A DNA stretch of 64,000 bases from Pseudomonas sp. B33.4 (GCF_034555375.1 NZ_CP140706.1:3215001-3279000), one strand, 5' to 3'. Counted from the first letter of the stretch, positions 32,974 to 42,877 are shown. Translations and numbers: made by a program. Notes: generated by a model not told the origin, from the sequence alone.

Positions 32974-34326
32974 CTAGCGCATCTGCAGGATGATCGGGCT
33001 GCTGCTGGCCGGATCGGTGTGCTCACGCAGTTTGCCCACGGTCTGCGCATCGACAGCGCTGGCCTGATTGCCCCAGGTGCTGCGCATGAAGGTCAGCACT
33101 TCGGCGATCTGCTGATCCGACAACTGCTCACGGAAGGCCGGCATGCGATAGGCGTCCGGCACACCGGCGGCTACGACACGCTGCGAACCATTCAGGGTGA
33201 TGTTGATCGCCGAAGCGCTCTCCTTGGCCAGTGCCGAGGTAGCGCCGGCCAGCGGCGGCATCCATTCAGGTTGACCCTTGCCGTCCAGACCATGGCAGGA
33301 AGCACAGCGCGTCACATAGGTATGCGCACCGGGTGAGTCCAGACGTTCCGTTGCCGACACTGCTTGATACTGCCAAGGCGCGCCATCCCGTTCGCGATCT
33401 CCGGGAAGCGACTTCAGGTAGTGGGCAATCGCGCTCAGATCGTCATCGCTCATGAACTGCGTGGAGTTGTTGAACGCTTCGGTCATCGAGCCGTAGACCA
33501 CCGCGTGTTGGTTGCGCCCGGTCTTGAGGAACTGCACGATCTCCGGTTCGCTCCAACGGCCCAGCCCAGTGTTGTGATCATCGCGCAGGCTCGGTGCGTA
33601 CCAGCCATCGAGCAAGGCGCCGGCGAGGTACGGCTTACCGGTGTCATCGAGTGCCTTCTCGTTGAACGCCAGGCCGCGCGGCGTGTGGCAACTGCCGCAG
33701 TGCCCGGCGCCTTGAACAAGGTAAGCGCCACGGTTCCACTGTTCATCCTGCGACGGTTTGGCCGCATACGGTTCGGCATCGACAAACACACCGTTCCACA
33801 GTGCAATCGGCCAGCGCAGGTTCAGCGGGAACGGAATCGCACTCGGGATGTTCGCCTGTTTCACCGGCGCCACGCCTTTCATGAAGAACGCATACAACGC
33901 ACGCACATCATCGTCACTGAGCTTGGCGTAGGACGGGTAGGGCATCGCCGGATACAGACGGCGACTGTCGGGTGCCACGCCGTGACGCACCGCCCGGTCG
34001 AAATCCGCCAGGCTGTAGTGGCCGATGCCGGTTTCCGCGTCCGGGGTGATATTGGTCGCATGGATCGAGCCCAGCGGTGTGGCCATTTCCAGGCCGCCAG
34101 CGAACGGCGCACCGCCCGGCACGCTGTGGCAGGCCACGCAGTCGCTGAGCCGGGCGACGTATTCGCCTCGAGCGACCAGCGCCGGGTCGATGTCGGCCAC
34201 GGCGATCTGATGGGTTTCAAGGCGCGAGACGGGCTCGCGGGTGACATACCAGGCCAGCAGGCCTGCCGCGACCAGGCACGGCACCGCCAGCCAGCCAGCG
34301 GTTCTTGCGAATCGGCTGTTATTCAT
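32974..34326 (-). CDS. Membrane-anchored triheme cytochrome c
   Basis: A 450-residue exported cytochrome. An N-terminal hydrophobic anchor/signal (about residues 11-28) is followed by three class I cytochrome c domains with CVACH (63-67), CGSCH (210-214) and CASCH (341-345). This matches the cytochrome subunits of periplasmic alcohol and aldehyde dehydrogenases. It would pass electrons from the adjacent molybdenum hydroxylase to the respiratory chain. The ATG at 34326 is preceded by GGAG; 17 bp separate it from the Mo-subunit stop. Confidence 0.91.
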   Translation of the reverse strand: MNNSRFARTAGWLAVPCLVAAGLLAWYVTREPVSRLETHQIAVADIDPALVARGEYVARLSDCVACHSVPGGAPFAGGLEMATPLGSIHATNITPDAETGIGHYSLADFDRAVRHGVAPDSRRLYPAMPYPSYAKLSDDDVRALYAFFMKGVAPVKQANIPSAIPFPLNLRWPIALWNGVFVDAEPYAAKPSQDEQWNRGAYLVQGAGHCGSCHTPRGLAFNEKALDDTGKPYLAGALLDGWYAPSLRDDHNTGLGRWSEPEIVQFLKTGRNQHAVVYGSMTEAFNNSTQFMSDDDLSAIAHYLKSLPGDRERDGAPWQYQAVSATERLDSPGAHTYVTRCASCHGLDGKGQPEWMPPLAGATSALAKESASAINITLNGSQRVVAAGVPDAYRMPAFREQLSDQQIAEVLTFMRSTWGNQASAVDAQTVGKLREHTDPASSSPIILQMR

Positions 34327-34343
34327 GGACGCTCCGGCGCTAA

Positions 34344-36593
34344 TCAAGTGAAGGTGTGTCGGCTCATGGGCAGGCTGCGCACCCGCTGACCGGTTAGCCT
34401 TGCCACCGCGTTAGCGACGGCGGGCGCGACCGCAGGCAACGGCGGTTCACCGATGCCGCCCATTTTTTCTCCACTCTCGACCACCCGCACATGGACCCGA
34501 GCCATCCGCGCAGGCGGCAGGATCGGATACAAGTCGTAGTTGCGCGCCCGGGGTTTGCCATCAATCCACACGGCTTCTTCCACCAGGGTTTGCGACAGCC
34601 CCAGCGCCACAGCGCCATTGACCTGAGCCTCGACAATCGCCGGGTTGACGATGCTGCCCGGATCAATCGCCTGCCAGATGTCGTGCACCTTGACCTGGCC
34701 ATTCTCGATGGACACCTCGGCGATCACCGCCGTCTCTGTACCGAACGGTGAAGCCATGGCCACGCCGCGTGCACGTTTGCTGCCATCCTCGGCGGTAAAC
34801 GGCCCGCGCTTCCAGCCGCCCGACAGTTCACCCACCGTTTGCAGCAGGGTGGTCAGGCGTTTGTTGTCGCGCAGCAAATGCAGGCGCAGGTCGAACGGGT
34901 CCTTGCCGGCCTTGTCGGCCAGTTCATCGAGGAACGATTCATAAAAGAAGTCGTTGAGCGAATTGCCCACCGAACGCCAGTAACCGAGCATCGCTGGACC
35001 TTTGACGTAGATCTGCGCGATGCGTTTGTTGGGGATCGCATAGGTTTTGCCTGACAACCCTTCAAGCGCCGTCGGGTCGAGCTTTTCACCTTGCTTGCCG
35101 GCGAGGGCTTCGGTCGGGCCTTCAGTGGCACTGATCGCTTCGATTGCCAGCGGCCAGCCGTCGGCGTCCAGAGCGCCACGGAAATTCACTGCGGCAACCG
35201 GACGGAGCACATCACGCAGGAACTCTTCTTCGCGACTCCAGATCAGCTTGACCGGGCGGCCAACCGCTTTCGCCAGCGCGATCGCCTGCGGGTAGGGACT
35301 GGCCGAGTCGTAGAGGAAATGCCGGCCGAAGAACCCGCCTAGCAGCGGCGAATGCAAGGTGATGCGCGACGGATCCAGCCCTGTGCGTTTGGCAATGTCG
35401 GCACGGAACATGTCCGGCGCCTGATTCGGCAACCAGACTTCCAGCGTACCGTCCGGGTTGAATCGGGCCAGTGCCGAAGGCGGCTCCAGTTGTCCATGGT
35501 TCAGGTATTGGTTGTGGTAAGTGGCGTCGATCCGGGTCTTGGTTTCCTTGAGGATCGACGCCACGTCGCCTTCGTTTTCATCATCTTTGGCCGGGCCTTT
35601 ATCTTCGGCGAGGCGTTTGAACCAGGCATCGCTGGAAAAGTCGGCGGGCATCGGCCGCACTTTGCTATCGGCCGTTGGCTCTTGCCAGTCGACCTGAATT
35701 GCCTCGACGGCACGTTTGGCGTGCCACCAGCGCTCGGCGAGCACCGCCACGGCACCCGGCAGACGATGCACGGAATGCACGCCTTTCATTGCCTTGACCT
35801 GCTCTTCGTTGCGCAGGTTGCCGACCGTCATGCCCAGGCGCGGGGCATGTTGCACGGCAGCATGGAGCATGTCGTCGACCTTCAGATCGATGCTGTACAG
35901 CGCCTTGCCGGTGGACTTGTCGTAGGCATCGAGGCGCTTCACCGGTTTGCCGATCCAGCGGAACTGGCTCGGATCACGCAGTTGCACGGAGGCCGGATCG
36001 GGAACCGGCAGATCCATCGCGCGCTCGGCCAGTTCACCGTAAGCCAGCGAGCGGCCCGACTTGGCATGCACGACTTTGCCGGGCTCGGTGCTCAACTCGC
36101 TCACCGGCACGCCAAGTTGCTGCGCGCCTGCCTGCAATAACATGGCGCGGGCGAGGGCGCCGAGGCGGCGCATGACCGGGTAGCTCATGCGCACCGACAT
36201 GCTACCGCCGGTGATGCGCATGCCGTTTTCCAACACCACATAGGCTTCGCCGGGCGGCGCCGCTTCAACCAGAAAGGTCGCCGGGTCGGCATCGAGTTCT
36301 TCACCGACAATCTGCGCCATCGCGGTGAACGTGCCTTGTCCGCCTTCCATGAACGGGCAGAGCAGGCGCACGCGGTTGTCCGGACGGATCTCGAGAAACG
36401 CCGGGACCTGCGTGCCGCGTTCAACCGTCGCAGAAGCGGCAGCTTGCACGCGCGTCGCACCCAGCGGCAGACCGAAGCCGAGGACCAGTGCACCGACGGC
36501 GGTACCGGTGAGAAAACGTCTGCGCGATACATTGATCGGCTCGTGCAGATCCAGTACCGAGGCTTGCTGTGAAGGGTCGATTCGAACGTTCAT
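34344..36593 (-). CDS. Molybdopterin-binding subunit of a periplasmic aldehyde/N-heterocycle oxidoreductase (IorB-like)
   Basis: A 749-residue xanthine-oxidase-family large subunit. The N-terminus has a twin-arginine signal (SRRRFLTGTAVGALVLG), so it is exported folded with cofactor. The body shows GGFFGRHFLYD, a typical Mo-cofactor contact, and a C-terminal GGIGEPPLPAVAPAVANAV. It resembles isoquinoline 1-oxidoreductase beta subunits and aldehyde dehydrogenases that pair with a small 2Fe-2S protein and a cytochrome c. Stop and start overlap the 2Fe-2S gene as TGATG. The substrate is unknown. Confidence 0.9.
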   Translation of the reverse strand: MNVRIDPSQQASVLDLHEPINVSRRRFLTGTAVGALVLGFGLPLGATRVQAAASATVERGTQVPAFLEIRPDNRVRLLCPFMEGGQGTFTAMAQIVGEELDADPATFLVEAAPPGEAYVVLENGMRITGGSMSVRMSYPVMRRLGALARAMLLQAGAQQLGVPVSELSTEPGKVVHAKSGRSLAYGELAERAMDLPVPDPASVQLRDPSQFRWIGKPVKRLDAYDKSTGKALYSIDLKVDDMLHAAVQHAPRLGMTVGNLRNEEQVKAMKGVHSVHRLPGAVAVLAERWWHAKRAVEAIQVDWQEPTADSKVRPMPADFSSDAWFKRLAEDKGPAKDDENEGDVASILKETKTRIDATYHNQYLNHGQLEPPSALARFNPDGTLEVWLPNQAPDMFRADIAKRTGLDPSRITLHSPLLGGFFGRHFLYDSASPYPQAIALAKAVGRPVKLIWSREEEFLRDVLRPVAAVNFRGALDADGWPLAIEAISATEGPTEALAGKQGEKLDPTALEGLSGKTYAIPNKRIAQIYVKGPAMLGYWRSVGNSLNDFFYESFLDELADKAGKDPFDLRLHLLRDNKRLTTLLQTVGELSGGWKRGPFTAEDGSKRARGVAMASPFGTETAVIAEVSIENGQVKVHDIWQAIDPGSIVNPAIVEAQVNGAVALGLSQTLVEEAVWIDGKPRARNYDLYPILPPARMARVHVRVVESGEKMGGIGEPPLPAVAPAVANAVARLTGQRVRSLPMSRHTFT

Positions 36594-37048
36594 CACGCGT
36601 CTCCCTTGCCGGCAAGCTCATGCACGGCGGCATGAATGGCGTTGTAAGTGCCGCAGCGGCACAGATTGACCATTGCCGCCTCGATCTGCGCAGCACTCGG
36701 CTTGGGGTTTTGTTTGAGCAGCGCGGTGGCGGCCATCACCTGCCCGGACTGGCAATAGCCGCACTGAGCGACCTGCAGATCGACCCAGGTCGAGACCACT
36801 CGTTTGCCCACGTCATCGGTTTCGATGGCCTCAATCGTGGTGACCTCCCGGCCGACCACACCGGCCACCGGCGTGACGCACGAGCGCACTACATTGCCGT
36901 CCACCAGCACGGAGCAGGCGCCGCATTGCGCCAGTCCGCAGCCGTACTTGGTCCCGGTCATGCCCAGATCATCGCGGATCACCCACAGCAAGGGCGTATC
37001 GGCGTCGGCATCGACCTGATAGGTCTTCTGGTTGATTCGTAGTTCCAT
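36593..37048 (-). CDS. 2Fe-2S subunit of the molybdenum hydroxylase (IorA-like)
   Basis: A 151-residue protein with two 2Fe-2S clusters. The plant-ferredoxin-type site uses C37, C42, C45 and C57 (YGCGLAQCGACSVLVDG), and the second uses C96, C99, C130 and C132 (QCGYCQSGQ, NLCRCGTY). It relays electrons from the molybdenum centre. It has no signal peptide and is presumably carried across the membrane with the Tat-tagged large subunit. It is the first gene of the four-gene unit, 77 bp downstream of the AraC regulator gene. Confidence 0.93.
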   Translation of the reverse strand: MELRINQKTYQVDADADTPLLWVIRDDLGMTGTKYGCGLAQCGACSVLVDGNVVRSCVTPVAGVVGREVTTIEAIETDDVGKRVVSTWVDLQVAQCGYCQSGQVMAATALLKQNPKPSAAQIEAAMVNLCRCGTYNAIHAAVHELAGKGDA

Positions 37049-37125
37049 GATTCACCCGCTGATCATCGGTTGACGTGCATTGTTATGAGCGGTGACACGC
37101 GGCGAGGCGCATCAGCGTTTTTCGT

Positions 37126-38058
37126 TCAATTCGCGACTGTGCCGAGGGCTTCTGCTTCGAATGGCTGCCCGCGCAAAAGGGCGATGTCACGACTCGGCGC
37201 GGTGCCGAACAGCCGGCCATATTCGCGGCTGAACTGCGAAGGGCTTTCATAGCCGACGGCAAACGCCGCCCGCGAAACGTCGAGGCGCTCGACCAGCATC
37301 AGCCGCCGCGCTTCGTTGAGCCGCAGCCATTTCTGGTACTGCAGCGGACTCATGCCGGTGAGCTGGCGGAAATGATGGTGAAAGGTCGGCGCGCTCATCT
37401 GCACCCGCGCGGCCAGATCGTCGATGCGCAGGGCATCTGCGTAGTTGAGCTTGAGCCAGTCAATCGCCTTGGCGATGCGATAACCCTGACCATCGACGGC
37501 CGTGATCTGCCGCAGCCGCGCACCTTGATCGGTGTGGAGTAACCGGTAGTGGATTTCGCGCAGAATCAGCGGCGCCAGCACCGGGATCGCCTCGGGTTCG
37601 TCGAGCAATGCCAGCAGGCGATCAAGCGCGCCCTCCAACGCCGACGACAGACTGCCAATCGCGGCGCCCGTGCCCGTTGCTGGCTGCCGCTTGGCCGGCA
37701 AGCCGCTCTTGGTGATGACCTCGGCGAGCATGCTCACATCCAGCTTCAGCACGAGGCCGACACAGGGCTGCTCAGGACTGGCAAGCATCACTTCGGAGTT
37801 GGCGGGCAGATCCAGTGAGGTCACCAGAAACCGTGAAGGGTCATAGCTGTAGCCCTCACCACCGACCCACAAGCGCTTCTCGCCGCGACCGACCAGAATC
37901 AGGCTCGGTTCGATCATGCACACCACGGGCGGCGCCGGTTGGTCGCGACGAAACAACGACAAGCCAGGGATGGCCGTGGCGAAGTCACCCGGGGCCTTCA
38001 CGCGCGGGTCAATGTGCAACGCCAAAGGTGATTTCTGCGGCAGAGGGGTAGGGATCAT
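37126..38058 (-). CDS. AraC-family transcriptional regulator
   Basis: A 310-residue regulator. The N-terminal part (to about 170) is the AraC_N sensory domain (GLSLFRRDQPAPPVVCMIEP). The C-terminal double helix-turn-helix spans about 200-300, with LRIDDLAARVQMSAPTFHHH and SRAAFAVGYESPSQFSREYG. It is upstream of and co-directional with the molybdenum hydroxylase genes and divergent from the NepI-like exporter gene at 38289, so it could control either. Its effector is not evident. Confidence 0.9.
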   Translation of the reverse strand: MIPTPLPQKSPLALHIDPRVKAPGDFATAIPGLSLFRRDQPAPPVVCMIEPSLILVGRGEKRLWVGGEGYSYDPSRFLVTSLDLPANSEVMLASPEQPCVGLVLKLDVSMLAEVITKSGLPAKRQPATGTGAAIGSLSSALEGALDRLLALLDEPEAIPVLAPLILREIHYRLLHTDQGARLRQITAVDGQGYRIAKAIDWLKLNYADALRIDDLAARVQMSAPTFHHHFRQLTGMSPLQYQKWLRLNEARRLMLVERLDVSRAAFAVGYESPSQFSREYGRLFGTAPSRDIALLRGQPFEAEALGTVAN

Positions 38059-38288
38059 GTCGGGTCACTCCTGTTGACCGAACTCTAATCCGCGCGCGAG
38101 ACGTTTCCTATCCATCACCCTGCATCGCCAGAGGATCAGGCAAGCATTCAAGAGGAATGCACTAGGGAAGGGCCGGATTGACCGGGAGAATGTGTCTATC
38201 TGTTACAGGGGCAGTGCTCGCAAGAGCGACAAACTGCTTGCCCCTGCGCATCACACCCATACGTTTTTTCGCACCACAGGTAGTTCCC

Positions 38289-39497
38289 ATGACCTTTCCT
38301 TCTACAGATCCTTCTAAAAGAACAGGCGGCTGGAGCGCTGTGCTGGCCATGTCGCTGGCCGCATTCGCTTTGGTCGCTTCAGAGTTCATGCCGGTTAGCC
38401 TGCTGACGCCGATTGCGGCAGACCTGCACATCACCGAAGGCCAGGCCGGGCAGGGGATTTCCGTGTCGGGCGCCTTTGCCTTGATCACCAGCCTGTTGAT
38501 CGCCTCGGTCGCCGCGCGCATCGAATGCAAACAATTGCTGCTGGGCCTGACCTTGCTGATGATCGTCTCCGGCACGGTGGTCGCGGTCGCGCCGGGCTAC
38601 CCGTCTTTCATGTTAGGGCGCGCGTTGATCGGGATTGCGATTGGTGGTTTCTGGTCACTATCGGCGGCGACTGCAATGCGTCTGGTGAAGCCTGAACAGG
38701 TTTCGCGAGCGCTGGCCATCGTCAATGGCGGTAACGCGCTGGCCACCGTAATCGCCGCTCCGGCGGGCAGCTTTCTTGGCTCGCTGATTGGCTGGCGTGG
38801 CGCATTCTTCTGTGTGGTTCCGGTCGCGGTGCTTGCCGCCGTGTGGCTGATGATCAGCCTGCCGTCGTTCAAGGCTGAGCGCCAGGCAAATAGCGGCAAC
38901 GTCCTGCGCCTGATGAAGCAGCCGCCGGTGGCCTTGGGCATGGTCGCCGTCAGCGTTTTTTTCATGGGCCAATTCATGCTGTTCACCTACCTGCGACCCT
39001 TTCTTGAAGGCGTGACGGGCGCCAGCGTTTCAACGTTGTCCTTGATGCTGCTAGGGCTGGGACTGGCCGGTTTTGTCGGCACCTTTCTGATCGAACGGTT
39101 TATGGGCCGCGGCCTGTACCGCACGTTGACCGTCATCCCGCTGATCATGGCGGCCATCGCGCTGGCGTTGGTCAGCTTCGGCAAATCACCGGTGCTGACC
39201 GCCGTGTTGCTCGGCCTCTGGGGACTGGTCGCCACGGCCGCACCGGTCGGCTGGTGGACATGGCTGGCGCAGACGCTTCCGGATGATGCGGAAGCCGGAG
39301 GCGGCTTGCTCGTGGCGATTGTTCAACTGGCAATCGCCGGTGGCGCGATCATTGGTGGTCTGGCTTTTGATTTGAGTGGTTATAAAGCTACGTTCGAGCT
39401 TAGTGCCGCTGTCTTGGTTGTCGCGTCGGTGTTGGCGTGGATGGCGGGGCGCAATGCCACGGAGGTTCATCTTGTCGAGGCGAATGCGGCTGCTTGA
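38289..39497 (+). CDS. NepI-like MFS exporter (DHA1 family)
   Basis: A 402-residue 12-helix transporter. SEFMPVSLLTPIAADLHITE, GGFWSLSAATAMRLV and the late VGWWTWLAQTLPDDAE segment follow E. coli NepI, a purine ribonucleoside exporter, closely. The ATG at 38289 is chosen because the cytoplasmic tail and first helix start there; the longer frame is noncoding. It diverges from the AraC gene. The purine link is by family resemblance only. Confidence 0.82.
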   Translation: MTFPSTDPSKRTGGWSAVLAMSLAAFALVASEFMPVSLLTPIAADLHITEGQAGQGISVSGAFALITSLLIASVAARIECKQLLLGLTLLMIVSGTVVAVAPGYPSFMLGRALIGIAIGGFWSLSAATAMRLVKPEQVSRALAIVNGGNALATVIAAPAGSFLGSLIGWRGAFFCVVPVAVLAAVWLMISLPSFKAERQANSGNVLRLMKQPPVALGMVAVSVFFMGQFMLFTYLRPFLEGVTGASVSTLSLMLLGLGLAGFVGTFLIERFMGRGLYRTLTVIPLIMAAIALALVSFGKSPVLTAVLLGLWGLVATAAPVGWWTWLAQTLPDDAEAGGGLLVAIVQLAIAGGAIIGGLAFDLSGYKATFELSAAVLVVASVLAWMAGRNATEVHLVEANAAA

Positions 39498-39747
39498 GGG
39501 GAGCAGCCGTTTCTCATGAGGCAGTGTTGGAAGTCGATGACAATCCGGATTTTCCGGTTTTTCGTTGACTTGGGGCGTTTTGGTTCAGCGATCAATCATC
39601 TTGTGACGATGGAGGGGGGATGCCCATCTGAGATTGGGCGGGTGTGGAGGGTCAGCTTTCGGCCAATTGCGGCCCATCAATTAAAGGCGCTTTTGTCCGA
39701 AAAGCACCATTCAAAAATATCTGTAGCACGACGCGCAGGCACCGACC

Positions 39748-40134
39748 TCAAGGACGATGTAGCCCTGTCGCATCCCGCCAGTACATGGTTTGTTCGAACT
39801 GAAAGCTAACTAGAAAGAAGGCTGAACACGACTGAGATATTGATTGGGCGACTTTTTCCAAATCGTCTATAGCCGACTCTCCCTCTGGTTCGGGCCCTTT
39901 AATTCTGATGGTACAACGCACAGCGACAGGAAAGTCGATACCCATTGTATTCTCAGCATAAATCGAGGGGTCACCGAAAGCGTCATCGGTACGTAATTTA
40001 AGTCCTGAGCTAAATTCAGCGTATAGCCCATCTTCTGTTACCTCGACTTTTCGAGCACCAGCATTCTCAAGGGCATTGCTCAATGTCAAAATTGTGAGCG
40101 TACTATCAGCTTCCAAGCACAGATCAAGACTCAT
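39748..40134 (-). CDS. Orphan hypothetical protein
   Basis: A 128-residue acidic protein with no recognised domain. Its start at 40134 is well supported by GGGAGG 4 bases before the ATG. It has no signal peptide or helix; strands and helices alternate (KVEVTEDGLYAEFSSGL, FPVAVRCTIRIKGPEPEG). The base composition is AT-richer than its neighbours and it stands alone between the NepI-like and siderophore genes, both signs of transfer. Size, acidity and isolation resemble immunity proteins of contact toxins, but no toxin gene is next to it, so that is only a guess. Confidence 0.62.
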   Translation of the reverse strand: MSLDLCLEADSTLTILTLSNALENAGARKVEVTEDGLYAEFSSGLKLRTDDAFGDPSIYAENTMGIDFPVAVRCTIRIKGPEPEGESAIDDLEKVAQSISQSCSAFFLVSFQFEQTMYWRDATGLHRP

Positions 40135-40340
40135 CAATCCTCCCTTTTTCCCGATGAACACTTGCACCAAATTTGAATGCGATTGTCGCGACAGTGTAGT
40201 TGACTAGCGGTACGAATGTCCGCTTCTGGGCCGAAAGCAGATGTTCGAAAACAGGTTGATGCGATCTCGCGTGACTGGCACGTAACGGTGAAAATCAAAC
40301 GTCCTTGCTTTCACCTTGCCGATTGATGGCCAGATTGACA

Positions 40341-40362
40341 GTGCCCGCGATTAAGCGGGCAC
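40341..40362. terminator. Possible terminator hairpin behind the TonB receptor gene
   Basis: GTGCCCGC and GCGGGCAC pair perfectly around a 6-base loop, 36 bp beyond the receptor stop. No T-run follows on the minus strand, so it is an uncertain terminator. Confidence 0.35.
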
Positions 40363-40397
40363 CGGTTCCTATATGGGAAAAAGGCCTACACGCCTGC

Positions 40398-42788
40398 TTA
40401 CCAGTTGTAACTCAATTTGGCGGTAACCTCGCGACCCGGGTTGTAGAAGTTTGCTGTGCCGGAACCGACCACGTGCTGCTCATCCAGCAGGTTGCTGAGG
40501 TTCACCGCAAGGTCGGTGCCTTTGGCGATCTTGTAGTTGAAGGCGGCGTCGAACAGCGTGGTGCCATCGCTTTTGCCGGAGTTGGCGGCGTCGAAGTAAT
40601 AAGAGCCGATATAGCGCGCTCCCAAGCCAACGCTGACATCAGTCGCGGGCACGTCGTAGTAACTCCAGAGCGAAGCGGAATGCTTGGGTGCCGTGGCGAA
40701 CTCATTACCCTTCAGCGAACTGCCGTCGAACAACGCACCGCGCAGTACCTCGGACTCCATATAGGAATAGCCACCGATCAGGCTGAGGTTCTGCGTCACC
40801 TGCGCCTTCGCCTCCAGGTCGAGGCCACGCGCCCGCGACTCGCCCACGGTCTGTTGCTCAATGATGCCGCTCGGCAGCACCACGGCGATGGTGACGTTTT
40901 CCTGAGTCAGGTCATAAACGGCTGCGGAGAACAGGGCGTCCATCCCCATCGGCGCATACTTCACGCCTATTTCGTACTGCCTGCCCGTCTGCGGGGTGAC
41001 GCCAACCTGCGGCGGCGAGACGGATTCCACCATGCTCACATAGGTCGACACCTCGTCGTTGACGATATAGGTCAACGCACCTCGGTAGGAGGTTTCGGAG
41101 AAGGTGTCTTTCTCAGTGGATTGCAAGCCTTTGCTGGTCAGGTCCATCGAGTCGTTGCGCACACCGCCGGTGACGATGAAACGCTCGTAGAACGACAGGT
41201 TCTGCTGAAGGAATACGGCCTTGGTGGTCGCGTCTCGCTTGTTGACGGCATATGGCGCGATTGAGCGTGAAACGCCAGTAAACACGGGGTTTGCAATGTC
41301 AATCGAGGTCGTCGGGGCGTAGACCGAGCTTTCCTTGGTGGTCGAATCGAGGTACTCCACGCCCACCAGGCTGCTGCTGTCGATGTTCTCGAAGCGGGCA
41401 TCGTATTGCAGCATCAGATTGCCGTTGAACTGGTCGGCTTCGGTGTCCGTTCCAAACTGATAGCGGTCAACGGTAGTACCGACACGTGCGGCGCTGTCGC
41501 TCAGGTAAACGTAGCCAAAATCATCGGTCAACTTGCTGTAACGCAGATTGCTGCGCAGCACGAAGCCGTTGTCGAAGTCATGGGTGACGTTACCGCTGAG
41601 ACTGGTGCGCTCGACATCGTGAAAATTGTAGCTGGGCTCGCCATAAAACTTGCTGCGGTCGTATTCCTTGTCCAGCGGATAACCGCCACTGTTGGGCGAA
41701 CTTTCGGTTTTCAGGTAGTCCAGAATCATCGTCGCCGACGTGTAATCCGTCGGTGCCCAGGTCAGGCCACCCATGAACAACTGGTTATCGTCCTGCGAGT
41801 GATCGTACTCGCGGTCGCTGTTTTGGCCCTTGGCAGTAAAGCGGCCAGCCAGGGTTTTCTCGTCGTTCAGCGCATCCCCCACATCGATGCCTGTCTCGAC
41901 ATGGTCAAAGGATCCGTAGGTCACATAGCCTTGGCCAAACTGCTCGAAGCGCGGCTGCTTGCTCACGAAATTTACCGAGCCGCCAGGGTCCGCCGGGCCA
42001 AACAGGGTGGAGTTGGCGCCACGCAGAATCTCGATGCGCTCATAAGCGAATGGATCTTCGCGTACGCCGCGCATCGAACTCAGGGTCAAGCCGTCCCGGT
42101 AGGTTGTAGCCTGAAAGCCGCGGATCTGGAAATAGTCGTTGCGGTCATCCGTACCATAGAAGTCAGTGATCACGCCGGGTGTGTATTGCAGCGCCTCTTC
42201 CGTGGTGCTGACGCTGCGTTGCTCCATTTCTTTGTTGGTAACAACTGATACCGATGCCGGTGTATTGAGAATGCTGGTCGCCACCTTGCCGCCAACCCAG
42301 AGTTCCTTGGCGACCACCGAGTTGGCGTCGTCGTCGGCACTGACCCTGACCTTGGCATTGATGATGAGAGGGGCAAGGCGGTAGTCCTCGACGTCCGTTG
42401 CGTCGAGTTCCAGCGGGCCGGCGGTCTTTGCTTGAGGGACCAGCAGGTAAGCATTCGGGCCTTGCTGTTCGATCTGCAATTGGCTCCCCTGCAGCAACGA
42501 TGACAGTGCTGTAGACGTATCGAGCGAGCCATTCACGCCAGCGGTGGTGCGGTTCGCAACACTCGACGCGTCGAAGGAAAGACTGATGCCGGCCTCGCGC
42601 GCAAAGCGATCAAGCGCCGGCGCCAGTGGGCCGGCAGCGATGTTCCACTGCTTTATTTGATTGCTGTGGTCAGCGCTCGACGTTTGCGCCAGCGACGGCA
42701 ATGTGTAGCTGCTGACGATCAAACCCAACATCGCACCCTGCAAGGCACGATTCAATGGATGGCGCTGTGAAACCGGGGACGAACTCAT
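40398..42788 (-). CDS. TonB-dependent siderophore receptor with N-terminal signalling domain
   Basis: A 796-residue outer-membrane receptor. A signal peptide covers about residues 1-36. An STN (secretin/TonB short N-terminal) domain (QWNIAAGPLAPALDRFAREA) follows at about 45-100. The plug domain (PASVSVVTNKEMEQRS, RIEILRGANSTLFGPADPGG) and the barrel end in the aromatic KLSYNW. The STN domain passes the ligand signal to the FecR-like protein encoded upstream. The ATG at 42788 has GGAG 8 bases upstream. The siderophore is not identifiable by eye. Confidence 0.93.
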   Translation of the reverse strand: MSSSPVSQRHPLNRALQGAMLGLIVSSYTLPSLAQTSSADHSNQIKQWNIAAGPLAPALDRFAREAGISLSFDASSVANRTTAGVNGSLDTSTALSSLLQGSQLQIEQQGPNAYLLVPQAKTAGPLELDATDVEDYRLAPLIINAKVRVSADDDANSVVAKELWVGGKVATSILNTPASVSVVTNKEMEQRSVSTTEEALQYTPGVITDFYGTDDRNDYFQIRGFQATTYRDGLTLSSMRGVREDPFAYERIEILRGANSTLFGPADPGGSVNFVSKQPRFEQFGQGYVTYGSFDHVETGIDVGDALNDEKTLAGRFTAKGQNSDREYDHSQDDNQLFMGGLTWAPTDYTSATMILDYLKTESSPNSGGYPLDKEYDRSKFYGEPSYNFHDVERTSLSGNVTHDFDNGFVLRSNLRYSKLTDDFGYVYLSDSAARVGTTVDRYQFGTDTEADQFNGNLMLQYDARFENIDSSSLVGVEYLDSTTKESSVYAPTTSIDIANPVFTGVSRSIAPYAVNKRDATTKAVFLQQNLSFYERFIVTGGVRNDSMDLTSKGLQSTEKDTFSETSYRGALTYIVNDEVSTYVSMVESVSPPQVGVTPQTGRQYEIGVKYAPMGMDALFSAAVYDLTQENVTIAVVLPSGIIEQQTVGESRARGLDLEAKAQVTQNLSLIGGYSYMESEVLRGALFDGSSLKGNEFATAPKHSASLWSYYDVPATDVSVGLGARYIGSYYFDAANSGKSDGTTLFDAAFNYKIAKGTDLAVNLSNLLDEQHVVGSGTANFYNPGREVTAKLSYNW

Positions 42789-42854
42789 TTTCTCGCTCCA
42801 AGAAAGGACATCGACAGACTGGCCTGTATTCCGGCCTTCCTTAGAGGTCGAACG

Positions 42855-42877
42855 ATAATGAGAAACCACCTCATTAT
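42855..42877. promoter_or_regulatory. Inverted repeat upstream of the receptor gene
   Basis: ATAATGAG and CTCATTAT are perfect 8-bp arms around 7 bases, 67 bp before the receptor ATG. The ATAATGAG/CTCATTAT pattern resembles Fur boxes and FecI-type promoter elements. It could be the site where the FecI-like sigma factor or Fur acts on the receptor gene. Confidence 0.5.

Noticed and set aside
39516..39809. 98-codon plus-strand frame between the NepI-like exporter gene and the orphan gene
   Set aside because: It overlaps the better-supported minus-strand gene, lacks an RBS and looks like translated intergenic repeat debris.
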